A stretch of 64,000 nt of DNA from Streptomyces griseosporeus (GTDB lineage Bacteria; Actinomycetota; Actinomycetes; Streptomycetales; Streptomycetaceae): the NCBI RefSeq assembly GCF_014656055.1, contig NZ_BNBR01000003.1, positions 62,001 through 126,000 on the forward strand, given 5' to 3'. The notes beneath the pieces are model-generated. The model searched no databases. It was given only the letters and a program-made list of their open reading frames with translations, and was not told the origin of the DNA. Position numbers and translations under genes: made by a program. Positions 38,318-46,530 of the stretch are shown here, in pieces. The stretch's first letter is position 1. Each line of letters starts with the position of its first letter.

Positions 38318-39682
38318 GTGAGCACCAAGGACCTCAGCCGATCCGCGTACGACCACCTGTGGATGCACTTCACCCGCATGTCGTCGTACGAGAACTCCCC
38401 GGTCCCCACCATCGTCCGGGGCGAGGGCACCTACATCTACGACGACAAGGGCAAGCGCTACCTCGACGGTCTCGCGGGTCTGTTCGTGGTCCAGGCCGGC
38501 CACGGCCGCACCGAGCTGGCCGAGGTAGCCGCCAGGCAGGCGAGCGAGCTGGCCTTCTTCCCGGTCTGGTCCTACGCCCACCCCAAGGCCGTCGAGCTGG
38601 CCGAGCGACTCGCCCACGAGGCCCCGGGCGACCTCAACAAGGTCTTCTTCACCACCGGCGGCGGCGAGGCGGTCGAGACCGCCTGGAAGCTCGCCAAGCA
38701 GTACTTCAAGCTGGTCGGCAAGCCCACCAAGTACAAGGTGATCTCCCGCGCGGTGGCCTACCACGGCACCCCGCAGGGCGCCCTGTCCATCACCGGCCTG
38801 CCGGGCCTGAAGGCCCCCTTCGAGCCGCTGGTGCCGGGCGCGCACAAGGTGCCCAACACCAACATCTACCGCGCCCCGATCCACGGCGACGACCCCGAGG
38901 CCTTCGGCCGCTGGGCCGCCAACCAGATCGAGCAGCAGATCCTCTTCGAGGGCCCCGAGACGGTTGCCGCCGTCTTCCTGGAGCCGGTGCAGAACGCCGG
39001 CGGCTGCTTCCCGCCGCCGCCCGGGTACTTCCAGCGGGTCCGCGAGATCTGCGACCAGTACGACGTGCTGCTCGTCTCCGACGAGGTCATCTGCGCCTTC
39101 GGCCGCCTCGGCACCACCTTCGCGTGCGACAAGTTCGGCTACGTGCCGGACATGATCACCTGCGCCAAGGGCATGACCTCGGGCTACTCCCCGATCGGCG
39201 CCTGCATCGTCTCGGACCGCCTGGCCGAGCCGTTCTACCAGGGCGACAACACCTTCCTGCATGGCTACACCTTCGGCGGCCACCCGGTCTCCGCCGCCGT
39301 GGGCCTCGCCAACCTCGACCTGTTCGAGAAGGAGGGCCTGAACCAGCACGTCCTCGACAACGAGGGCGCCTTCCTGAAGACGCTGCAGAAGCTGCACGAC
39401 CTCCCGATCGTCGGCGACGTCCGCGGCAACGGCTTCTTCTACGGCATCGAGCTGGTGAAGGACAAGAACACCAAGGAGTCCTTCAACGACGAGGAGACCG
39501 AGCGCGTCCTGTACGGCTTCCTGTCGAAGGCCCTGTTCGACAACGGCCTGTACTGCCGTGCCGACGACCGCGGCGACCCGGTCGTCCAGCTCGCCCCGCC
39601 GCTGATCTCCAACCAGGACACGTTCGACGAGATCGAGCAGATCCTGCGCGCGACGCTGACGGAGGCGTGGACCAAGCTGTAA
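38318..39682 (+). CDS. Class-III aminotransferase (putrescine/amine transaminase-like)
   Basis: A ~454-residue PLP enzyme. It shows YLDGLAGLFVVQAGHGR near residue 50, FFTTGGGEAVETAWKLAKQY (~110), AYHGTPQGALSITG, VSDEVICAFGRLG (~250) and the PLP lysine in ITCAKGMTSGYSPIGA (~278). It belongs to the omega-transaminase group that uses diamines, beta-alanine or similar donors with pyruvate or 2-oxoglutarate. Here it would make 4-aminobutyraldehyde from putrescine (inference from the divergent dehydrogenase). It follows the AsnC regulator by 20 bp; GTG 38318 is preferred, though GTG 38282 overlapping the regulator stop is open in frame. A strong terminator follows. Confidence 0.88.
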   Translation: MSTKDLSRSAYDHLWMHFTRMSSYENSPVPTIVRGEGTYIYDDKGKRYLDGLAGLFVVQAGHGRTELAEVAARQASELAFFPVWSYAHPKAVELAERLAHEAPGDLNKVFFTTGGGEAVETAWKLAKQYFKLVGKPTKYKVISRAVAYHGTPQGALSITGLPGLKAPFEPLVPGAHKVPNTNIYRAPIHGDDPEAFGRWAANQIEQQILFEGPETVAAVFLEPVQNAGGCFPPPPGYFQRVREICDQYDVLLVSDEVICAFGRLGTTFACDKFGYVPDMITCAKGMTSGYSPIGACIVSDRLAEPFYQGDNTFLHGYTFGGHPVSAAVGLANLDLFEKEGLNQHVLDNEGAFLKTLQKLHDLPIVGDVRGNGFFYGIELVKDKNTKESFNDEETERVLYGFLSKALFDNGLYCRADDRGDPVVQLAPPLISNQDTFDEIEQILRATLTEAWTKL

Positions 39683-39695
39683 CAGCCCGTGGTCC

Positions 39696-39746
39696 CGTGG
39701 CCCGGGGTGCACCCTTCCGAGTGAGAAGGGCGCACCCCGGGCCACG
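39696..39746 (+). terminator. Strong terminator after the aminotransferase gene
   Basis: Arms at 39696-39717 and 39725-39746 pair over 22 bp with one G-U type mismatch and a 7-nt loop (core cgtggcccggggtgc). It separates the aminotransferase from the ABC pair. Confidence 0.85.
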
Positions 39747-39867
39747 TGCTGTCCGGCCTCGCCGCGCCGACTCCTTAGCGTGCCTGGTAACCGATCGGCC
39801 CTGCCTTCGTTCCCCCGCACGGGGGAACAGACACGGGAACCACAGATCCGAACCGAGGTGTACGCCC

Positions 39868-40608
39868 ATGGAGGCCCCGCCGGACAACGACGTGCTCTGG
39901 GCACGCTCCCTGCACTTCACCCACCGCGACGGCACGCCCGCGCTCCAGGGCGTCTCCCTCGGGGTGCGCGAGGGCGAGATCCTCGCCGTGAGCGGCCCGC
40001 GCGGCAGCGGCAAGACCACGCTGCTCAGATGCCTGTCGGGGCTGGTGCCCGCCCAGCGGGGCGAGGTCTGGTTCAACAGCGTGCCGGTGCACACCATGGG
40101 CCCGATGGCCCGCGAACGGCTGCGCCGCGACCGGTTCGGCTGGATCGACCCGGAGCCGGTGCTCGTCCCGGAGCTGAACGTGTGGGAGAACGCCGCCCTG
40201 CCGCTGATGCTGCGCGGCACCACCCGGCGCCGCGCGAAGGTGGCCGCGCAGGAGTGGCTGGAGCGCCTCGACATCGGCGACAAGGCCCGCAGACGCCCGC
40301 ACGAACTCCAGCAGTCCGAACGGCAGCGGGCCTGCATCGCCCGCGCCCTGGCCCCCGCGCCCTCGGTGCTGTTCGCCGACGAGCCGACGGCCCCGCTGCA
40401 CCGCGCCGACCGCGGGCACGTGCTGCGCACCCTGACGACGGCGGCCCGCTCGCACGGCATCACGGTGGTCCTCGCCACGCACGACGCGGAGACGGCCGCG
40501 CTCGCGGACCGCACGGTCCAGCTCCTGGACGGCCGCCGGGTGAGGACCGTCCACCTTCCCCCGCCCGCCGAGACGGAAGGCCGGGCCGCGTGCTCGCTCT
40601 CCGCCTGA
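39868..40608 (+). CDS. ABC transporter ATP-binding protein with non-canonical signature
   Basis: A 246-residue ATPase of the LolD/MacB-like exporter type. Walker A is SGPRGSGKTTLLRC (~43-56), Walker B is SVLFADEPTA (~167) and the H-loop is VVLATHDAE. The signature region reads ELQQSERQRACIARAL, so the usual LSGGQ is replaced by LQQSE. The second half of the helix is normal. ATG 39868 has a GAGGTG site. It overlaps the permease gene by 19 bp, so the two act together. Cargo is unknown; peptide, antibiotic or lipid export is typical for the group. Whether the altered signature lowers hydrolysis cannot be told from sequence. Confidence 0.85.
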   Translation: MEAPPDNDVLWARSLHFTHRDGTPALQGVSLGVREGEILAVSGPRGSGKTTLLRCLSGLVPAQRGEVWFNSVPVHTMGPMARERLRRDRFGWIDPEPVLVPELNVWENAALPLMLRGTTRRRAKVAAQEWLERLDIGDKARRRPHELQQSERQRACIARALAPAPSVLFADEPTAPLHRADRGHVLRTLTTAARSHGITVVLATHDAETAALADRTVQLLDGRRVRTVHLPPPAETEGRAACSLSA

Positions 40609-42053
40609 CCCGCAGCGCCCGCCCGGCCGTCCAGCTGCGCCGCCTGCTGGTGGCGACCGCGTCGGCCGGCACGGGCTTCCTCTTCCTGTGCGTCCTCGGC
40701 TACGCGATCGGCCACCCCGGCGCCTCCGCCGGCTCGCTCCTGCTCCGGCTGGCGTGGTGCGCGGTCCCGCTGGCCGCCACGGTGTACTTCGCGCTGGCGG
40801 TGGCCCGCACCGACCCCGCGACCCGCCCCCGCCCCGGCCTGTCCGCCATCGGCCTCGGCCCGGCCCGTCTGATGGCGGTCTCGGCCGTCACGACGGCCCT
40901 GTCGACGGTCCTCGGCTCGATGCTGGCGCTCCTCGTCTTCCTGCACCTGCGCGGCGACCTGACGGGCATGCCGTTCGACGGGGCGGCCTCGGCGTTCCTG
41001 GCGGCGGACGCCTCCCTGCCGCTGCCGGCGGCGCTGACGCTGCTGGCGGTGGTCCCGGTGACGACGTCCGCGGCAGTGGCCGTGGCCCTGCGCCCGAAGG
41101 ACCCGCACCGCCCGGCCCGCCCGCGCGCCTACGGCCGGTTCGGCGCGTACGGCAGGACGGCGGCGCGGGAGACGTTCGGGGCGTACGGGCGGTTCGGGGC
41201 ACGGTGGAGCCGACCGGGCCGGACCACGGCACTGGCAACGGCGACGGCATCCGTCGGGACGGCCCGTGAGTCCGCGCAGGACGCCGGGCAGCCGCCGCAG
41301 GACGGTACCGCGCTCACGGCGGGCCCCACGCCCCGCACCGAGGTCCCGAGCGCCCCCGCACCACCGGCGCCGGCACCGGCACCAGCACCAGCACCGGAGA
41401 GCACGACCCACCCGGCGGCACCTCCCGCCGACGGCACCCCCGAACCGCCGCCGAACCCCACCGCCACCCTCCCCTGGGGCATCACCACCCTCGCGGCCGG
41501 CCTCGCCGTGGAGGCGTACGCGACCCGCGGCACCACGCCCACCACCCTGCACCTGCCCGGAGGCATGGGCAGCGGCCCCGCCGCCGTCCTCGTCGGCTGG
41601 GTGCTCACCGCGATCGGCCTCGCGCTCGCCGGCCCCGGCCTCACCCACCTGTGCGGCCGGCTGCTGCAGGCGGCCCGCCCCGGGGCCCTGCGCCTCCTCG
41701 CCGGCCGCGTCCTGATGGCGGAGGCCACCCGGATCGGCCGCCCCCTCGGCATCGTCTGCGCGGTGGCCTCCGCCGCGTACGCCCTGCCCACGCTCCGCCC
41801 CGACGGCGACCTCGGCCCGCTCACCACGCTCGGCGGCCTCCTCGTCGCCGGCTGCACAGTGGCCACGCTCCTCACCGCGGCCGTCGAGGCACGCCAGCTG
41901 CGCGCCGACACCACCGCCGCGCTGCTGCGCCTGGGTGCCCCGGCGGGCATGCTGCGCAGCGCCGCCGCCCTGCGCGCGGCCGCCCTGCTGGCGGTGTTCG
42001 GCCCGCTGACGCTGGTCGTCGCCGAGCTGGCGGCGCTCCCGCTGGCCCGCTGA
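40590..42053 (+). CDS. ABC transporter permease with long Pro/Ala cytosolic insert
   Basis: A 487-residue membrane protein. Four spans occupy roughly residues 20-165. A ~140-residue hydrophilic insert (~170-290) follows, with AYGRFGAYGR repeats and an APAPAPAP run. Then come about four to six further spans. The C-terminal part (TTAALLRLGAPAGMLRSAAALRAAALL) recalls the last FtsX-like helices. There is no large extracellular MacB-type domain. Start GTG 40590 lies within the ATPase gene with a GGAAGG site 9 nt upstream. It forms an ABC pair with the preceding gene. Substrate unknown. The repeats are encoded by near-identical DNA and may vary in length between strains. Confidence 0.78.
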   Translation: MLALRLTRSARPAVQLRRLLVATASAGTGFLFLCVLGYAIGHPGASAGSLLLRLAWCAVPLAATVYFALAVARTDPATRPRPGLSAIGLGPARLMAVSAVTTALSTVLGSMLALLVFLHLRGDLTGMPFDGAASAFLAADASLPLPAALTLLAVVPVTTSAAVAVALRPKDPHRPARPRAYGRFGAYGRTAARETFGAYGRFGARWSRPGRTTALATATASVGTARESAQDAGQPPQDGTALTAGPTPRTEVPSAPAPPAPAPAPAPAPESTTHPAAPPADGTPEPPPNPTATLPWGITTLAAGLAVEAYATRGTTPTTLHLPGGMGSGPAAVLVGWVLTAIGLALAGPGLTHLCGRLLQAARPGALRLLAGRVLMAEATRIGRPLGIVCAVASAAYALPTLRPDGDLGPLTTLGGLLVAGCTVATLLTAAVEARQLRADTTAALLRLGAPAGMLRSAAALRAAALLAVFGPLTLVVAELAALPLAR

Positions 42054-42201
42054 GCAGCCGTACGAGGACCCCGGAAAAAATCTGCCGCGGAAAAGTCGTC
42101 CGCGGCGATGAGTTCCGGCGCGCCCGTCGGTCTACCCCATCGAACGACGCACGACCGATTGCCGACGCACCGCCGTTCCGGCACCGACGGGAGAGACCCT
42201 C

Positions 42202-42609
42202 ATGTACCAGCAGATGATCTTCGTGAACCTGCCCGTGTCCGACCTCGACGCCGCCAAGAAGTTCTTCACCGGCCTCGGCTACTCGATCAACCCCCAGTTC
42301 TCCGACGAGAACGCGGCGTCCGTCGTGATCAGCGACACGATCGTCGCGATGCTGCTGACGAAGCCGTTCTACGCGACCTTCACCGACAAGGAGATCGCCG
42401 ACGCCACGAAGAGCAGCGAGGTGCTGATCGCGCTGAGCGCCGAGAGCCGCGAGAAGGTGGACGAGCTGGTCGACCGCGCGCTCTCCCTCGGCGGCACCTC
42501 CACCGGCAAGACCCAGGACCTCGGCTTCATGTACGGCCGTTCCTTCGACGACCTCGACGGCCACACCTGGGAGGTCATCTGGATGGACCCGTCGGCCATC
42601 GAGAGCTGA
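42202..42609 (+). CDS. VOC-family (glyoxalase-like) protein
   Basis: A 135-residue protein with two beta-alpha-beta-beta-beta modules of the vicinal oxygen chelate superfamily. It begins MYQQMIFVNLPVSDLDAAKKFF and ends FDDLDGHTWEVIWMDPSA, including the usual GH.WE metal-ligand glutamate. The first module lacks the classic N-terminal His ligand, as in many uncharacterised VOC proteins that act as monooxygenase-like or binding proteins. The ribosome-binding site GGGAGAG lies before ATG 42202. It stands alone 148 bp after the ABC pair. Substrate cannot be inferred. Confidence 0.85.
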   Translation: MYQQMIFVNLPVSDLDAAKKFFTGLGYSINPQFSDENAASVVISDTIVAMLLTKPFYATFTDKEIADATKSSEVLIALSAESREKVDELVDRALSLGGTSTGKTQDLGFMYGRSFDDLDGHTWEVIWMDPSAIES

Positions 42610-42647
42610 GCCCCCTGGGCCGGCCACGGGGTGCCTAGCATGGGCGG

Positions 42648-43778
42648 GTGCATCCGACACCCGCCCAGCCGTACGACGGCTCCCACGACCGCGAGATAGA
42701 GTCCCTGGCCGAGTTCGACGAGGTGGTCGCGGCCCGCGGCTCGCTCGCCCGCTTCCGCGCGCAGGCCGTCGATCTGACGGGCCGTACGGACGTCCTGCTC
42801 ACCGTCGACACCGAGGGCGCCGTGTTCCTCGGCTGCCCGATGAGCCCCGAGGCGTCGGCCCGCGTCCGCACCGCGGGCGCGCTGGTCTTCCCGCCCGTAC
42901 CGGGCCTGCCGTTCGACCCGTACCGGGGGTTCGTCTACACCCCCGCCGAACTGTTCGCCGGGCTCGACGGGCCAGGGGGCTACGAGGCCACCCCCGACGC
43001 CCGCACGTACGCCTGGTTCCAGCGGACGAAGTCCGACGGCGACGTCTTCTGCTCCATGCTGCGCTCCCTGCACGACGACGCCGTCTCCGACGCGCTCGAC
43101 GAACTCCTGGTCGGCGCGCGGGTGGTGGGCGTCATGGGCGGCCACGCGATGCGCCGCGGGACACCGGAGTACGCCGGTGCCGCCCGGCTCGGCCGGGAAC
43201 TGGCCCGCGCCGGGCTGACCGTGGCGACGGGCGGCGGGCCGGGCGCGATGGAGGCGGCCAACCTGGGCGCCTATCTGGCGCCGTTCGAGGACGAGGCGCT
43301 CGACGAGGCGCTCGTCGCGCTGTCGAAGGTGCCGTCCTTCACGCCGTCGGTCACCGACTGGGCGCGGGCGGCCTTCGAGATACGCCGCGACCGGCCGGAC
43401 GGCGGTGTCTCGGTCGGCATACCCACCTGGTTCTACGGCCACGAGCCGCCGAACCCCTTCGCCGCGCACATCGCCAAGTACTTCGCCAACCCGCTGCGCG
43501 AGGACGGGCTGCTGGCCCGCTCGACGGCCGGCGTGGTGTTCCTGCCGGGCGCCGCCGGGACCGTCCAGGAGATCTTCGACAACGCCACGCCCAACTACTA
43601 CTCCTCGCGCGGTGAGCCGACCCCCATGGTCTTGGTCGACAGCGCGCACTGGACGGAGCGGCTGCCGGCCTGGCCGCTGCTCACCTCGCTCGCGCAGGGC
43701 CGTCCGATGGCGTCCCGTATCGCCCTGGTCGACCGCATTGAGGAGGCGCCGGAGGCGTTGAAACGTCTCGGCGGTTAA
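42648..43778 (+). CDS. LOG-like Rossmann-fold nucleotide-binding protein
   Basis: A 376-residue protein. The C-terminal two-thirds has a lysine decarboxylase-like (LOG) Rossmann fold: VVGVMGGHAMRRG (~158), VATGGGPGAMEAANLGAYL (~191-209) and LPGAAGTVQEIFDN (~299-312). The last two correspond to the LOG nucleotide and phosphate motifs, with PGAAGT instead of PGGxGT. The N-terminal ~140 residues are an added region with no clear family. Canonical LOG enzymes are ~190 residues and cleave cytokinin nucleotides; larger bacterial versions are of unknown substrate. It starts at GTG 42648, 36 bp after the VOC stop. Confidence 0.78.
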   Translation: MHPTPAQPYDGSHDREIESLAEFDEVVAARGSLARFRAQAVDLTGRTDVLLTVDTEGAVFLGCPMSPEASARVRTAGALVFPPVPGLPFDPYRGFVYTPAELFAGLDGPGGYEATPDARTYAWFQRTKSDGDVFCSMLRSLHDDAVSDALDELLVGARVVGVMGGHAMRRGTPEYAGAARLGRELARAGLTVATGGGPGAMEAANLGAYLAPFEDEALDEALVALSKVPSFTPSVTDWARAAFEIRRDRPDGGVSVGIPTWFYGHEPPNPFAAHIAKYFANPLREDGLLARSTAGVVFLPGAAGTVQEIFDNATPNYYSSRGEPTPMVLVDSAHWTERLPAWPLLTSLAQGRPMASRIALVDRIEEAPEALKRLGG

Positions 43779-43816
43779 TAAGCGGGCAAAGCCAACTGAC
43801 GTGACCGGCATATGCA

Positions 43817-43844
43817 TTGACACTTCTTACGGCACGCTTATAGA
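43817..43844 (+). promoter_or_regulatory. Promoter of the LAETG cell-wall protein gene
   Basis: TTGACA (43817-43822), a 16-bp spacer and TATAGA (43839-43844) form a near-consensus housekeeping promoter, ~92 bp upstream of the GTG start. Confidence 0.7.
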
Positions 43845-43935
43845 CCTGTGAGTCTCGTGGGGGAGCTGTTGCCGCGCCTCATCGGTGGCCAACTCCTCCG
43901 TAACCCCCCTCAGTTGCAATACGTAAAGGACAAAC

Positions 43936-44634
43936 GTGTCCATAACCCGCCGTACCGCCGCCCGTTCCGCGCGCATCCTCGGTGTCGCGACCGCCTCGGC
44001 CGCGCTCGCGCTCGGAGCCGCCGGCCACGCGCTCGCCTGCAACATCAACGAGTTCTCCGCCGAGGCCAAGTGCGACGGTGACAAGGGCGTCATCGCCGTC
44101 ACCGACGTGGACGCCTCCGGTACCCCGGCCGTCGTCTCCGTGTTCCTCGAGAACAACGGCGCCGACGTGAAGAAGATCGGCGAGCAGGAGGTGAAGGGCT
44201 CCCGCGAGGGCGTCACCATCACCTTCGCCGAGGACTGGAAGCCGAACGCGACCTACCGCGTTCACGTCAAGGCCGGCAACCAGGTCGACGAGGACATCAC
44301 GCCGAACCTGACCACGCCGTCCACCGCCTGCCACACCGAGGAGTCGACCCCGCCGGCCACGCCGAGCTCGCCGGCTCCGTCGCCTTCCCCGTCCACCCCG
44401 GCCGAGTCGACGCCCCCGGCGCCGACCCCCTCCGCGAGCGAGAGCAGCACCGCGCCCGCCCCGGCCACCCCGAGCAACGCCCCGTCCCCGGCGGCCGGCG
44501 AGTCCAACCTCGCCGAGACCGGCGCCAACTCGAACACGGGCATGATCGCCGGCATCGCGGCGGCCCTGGTCGTGGTCGGCGGCGGCGCCGTCTTCTTCGG
44601 CTTCCGCCGCCGCGGAGCCAGGAACAACGGCTGA
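43936..44634 (+). CDS. Sortase-anchored (LAETG) surface protein
   Basis: A 232-residue cell-wall protein. A signal peptide (1-34) ends GHALA-C. A compact beta domain (~35-130) has two cysteines near its start ([12 protein letters not shown]) and a third near its end (TACHTE). A Pro/Ser/Thr-rich stalk (~135-190) follows, then the sortase signal: LAETG (~195-199), a hydrophobic span and a basic tail ([10 protein letters not shown]). LAxTG motifs are used by class E sortases in Streptomyces, as for the long chaplins (family knowledge). The GTG start has an AAAGGA site. A terminator follows. Ligand or role on the hyphal surface is unknown. Confidence 0.85.
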   Translation: MSITRRTAARSARILGVATASAALALGAAGHALACNINEFSAEAKCDGDKGVIAVTDVDASGTPAVVSVFLENNGADVKKIGEQEVKGSREGVTITFAEDWKPNATYRVHVKAGNQVDEDITPNLTTPSTACHTEESTPPATPSSPAPSPSPSTPAESTPPAPTPSASESSTAPAPATPSNAPSPAAGESNLAETGANSNTGMIAGIAAALVVVGGGAVFFGFRRRGARNNG

Positions 44635-44646
44635 CGCCTCTGCGGT

Positions 44647-44685
44647 CCGTACGGCCCGTCCCCACCCCGGGGGCGGGCCGTACGG
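44647..44685. terminator. Bidirectional terminator
   Basis: ccgtacggcccg (44647-44658) and cgggccgtacgg (44674-44685) are perfect 12-bp arms with further inner CCCC/GGGG pairing, between the convergent LAETG and isomerase-type genes. Confidence 0.8.
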
Positions 44686-44693
44686 CTGCCCCG

Positions 44694-45485
44694 TCAGCCG
44701 AACGTCGCCCGCTCCAGCCAGAACTCCAGCAGCGGCCGCTCCCCCAGCACCTCCAGCCGGGGCCCGTCGAGCGGCAGCCTGCGGTAGAAGGCCAGCAGGA
44801 CGTCCGTGAGCGGCCCGCGCAGCACCACGTCCGCCTTCTCGTGCCCCCGCCGCCACCGCACGCCGTCCTCGGCGAGATGGACGATCCACTCGGCGTCGAG
44901 CCCGGCGGGCGCGTCGGTGGCGTGCAGATGCAGGGTCTGCCCCCGCCCGCGGAGTCCGGCCGCCTCCGGCTCCGTCCGCTGGACGAACCGCACGATGTCC
45001 AGCCATTCGTCGATCGCGTCGGCGGCGATCTCGGGCGCCACCTCGTAGGGCAGCGCGGCGGCCAGCGTGGCGTCGGCCCGGTGGACGGTCACCTCGTGCG
45101 CCATCCGGCGGGCCCAGAATCCCGCGGTGTGCTCCCCGGTCCAGCTCCACACCGCCGCCTCGGGACCGGCGTCCCGCACCGCGGCGACCACCAGTTCGGC
45201 GCTCTCGGCGAGCCAGGCGTCCAGCGCGGCGGCGTCCCCGGTGGTGTGCGGCCCGGCGAGCCCCGGCACCCGGTCCTCCGGGATCTCCTGCGCCGACCGG
45301 GTCCGCACCGTCGCCTCCACCCAGCGCAGCGCACCCCCGACATGGCGCACCAGCTCTTCGAGGGACCAGTCGGGGCAGGTGGGCACCGTCGCGGCGAGGT
45401 CGGCTCCCGAGGTCACCACCGCCCTCAACTGCCCTGTCTGGTGGGCGATTTCGGCACAGTACCGTTCGTGGGCGAGTCGCGTCAT
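44694..45485 (-). CDS. Maleylpyruvate isomerase-family mycothiol-dependent protein
   Basis: A 263-residue cytosolic protein of the DinB-like/mycothiol maleylpyruvate isomerase family. The N-terminal helical-bundle domain carries the metal-site pattern TCPDWSLEELVRHVGGALRW (~36-55) and the later ARRMAHEVTVHRAD (~125) with the second histidine pair. A C-terminal sterol-carrier-like domain (~165-255) includes VLRGPLTDVLLAFYRRLPL. Members use mycothiol, the actinobacterial thiol, for isomerisation or transfer reactions; most have no known substrate. ATG 45485 is followed by a family-typical N-terminus; longer readings enter the transporter gene's region. Monocistronic. Confidence 0.82.
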   Translation of the reverse strand: MTRLAHERYCAEIAHQTGQLRAVVTSGADLAATVPTCPDWSLEELVRHVGGALRWVEATVRTRSAQEIPEDRVPGLAGPHTTGDAAALDAWLAESAELVVAAVRDAGPEAAVWSWTGEHTAGFWARRMAHEVTVHRADATLAAALPYEVAPEIAADAIDEWLDIVRFVQRTEPEAAGLRGRGQTLHLHATDAPAGLDAEWIVHLAEDGVRWRRGHEKADVVLRGPLTDVLLAFYRRLPLDGPRLEVLGERPLLEFWLERATFG

Positions 45486-45510
45486 ACCGCTCAACCTAGG
45501 GGGTGTCCTG

Positions 45511-46530
45511 TCACCCCAGCACCACGATTTCCGCCGCGTCGAAGTCCACCCCGACCACGTCCCCGACCTCCGGCGCGTCCCGCAACGCGCACGCCGCCTC
45601 AAGACGGGGCCCGTCCTCCGGCTGCAGGTGGACGGCGACATGCGTGCCCTTGAAGGTCCGTGCGGCGACCGTGCACGGCAGCCCCTCCGCAGCCGGCCCC
45701 AGCCGCACCCCGCCCGGCCGGACGAGCAGCGTACGGGGCCCCTGAGCGGACCCCTCCGGTACCGGCACCTTGCCCCACGCCGTGTCCGCGGCCTCCCCGA
45801 CCACCGTCCCCGGCACCACGTTCTCGAAGCCCAGGAAGCGCGCCACGAAGGCGTCCGCCGGCCGCTGCCACACCTCCAGCGGCGTACCCGACTGCGCGAT
45901 CCGCCCGTCCCGCATGACGACCACCCGGTCGGCGAGCGCGAACGCCTCCCCCTGGTCGTGCGTCACCGCCAGCACGGTCGTCCCGAGCCGCCCGAACAGC
46001 TCCCGCAGCTCCACCACCAGCCGCTCCCGCAGCGAACGGTCCAGCTGCCCCAGCGGCTCGTCCAGCATCAGCAGCCGAGGCCGGGGCGCCAGCGCCCGCG
46101 CCAGCGCGACCCGCTGCTGCTCACCACCCGACAGCGCCGACACCGCTCGCGTCCCCGCCCCCGGCAGGCCGACCAGCTCCAGCAACTCCCGCACCCGTTC
46201 GGCCGCTTCCCCCTTCGGCGCGCCGTGCATCCGCAGCCCGAAGGCGACGTTTCCGGCCACGTCCCGCTGCGGAAAGAGCTGATGGTCCTGGAACATCAGT
46301 CCGACTCCCCGTTTGTGCGCGGGCACCCCCGCCTGGTCGAGCCCGTCGAGCAGCACACGCCCGGAGGCGAGCGGCTGCAGCCCCGCCACCACGCGCAGCA
46401 GCGTCGACTTGCCGCTGCCGCTGGGCCCGAGCACGCACACCACCTCGTGCTCGGCGACGTCCAGGTCGACCGCGTCGAGCACGGCCCGCTCGCCGAAGCG
46501 GACGGTCGCGGCGTCAAGGCTGAGCAGCAT
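45511..46530 (-). CDS. thiQ: Thiamine ABC transporter ATP-binding protein
   Basis: A 339-residue ABC ATPase. Walker A is LGPSGSGKSTLLRV (~35-48), the signature is ALSGGEQQRVALARAL (~130), Walker B is LLMLDEPLGQLD and the H-loop is VTHDQGEA. A C-terminal TOBE-like extension (~240-339) makes it longer than proteobacterial ThiQ. On its own it resembles iron or putrescine importer ATPases. The thiamine assignment rests on operon position behind a TPP riboswitch and a ThiB-like binding protein. ATG 46530 directly follows the permease stop. It drives the two-domain permease. Transcription is expected to fall when thiamine pyrophosphate is plentiful. Confidence 0.85.
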   Translation of the reverse strand: MLLSLDAATVRFGERAVLDAVDLDVAEHEVVCVLGPSGSGKSTLLRVVAGLQPLASGRVLLDGLDQAGVPAHKRGVGLMFQDHQLFPQRDVAGNVAFGLRMHGAPKGEAAERVRELLELVGLPGAGTRAVSALSGGEQQRVALARALAPRPRLLMLDEPLGQLDRSLRERLVVELRELFGRLGTTVLAVTHDQGEAFALADRVVVMRDGRIAQSGTPLEVWQRPADAFVARFLGFENVVPGTVVGEAADTAWGKVPVPEGSAQGPRTLLVRPGGVRLGPAAEGLPCTVAARTFKGTHVAVHLQPEDGPRLEAACALRDAPEVGDVVGVDFDAAEIVVLG

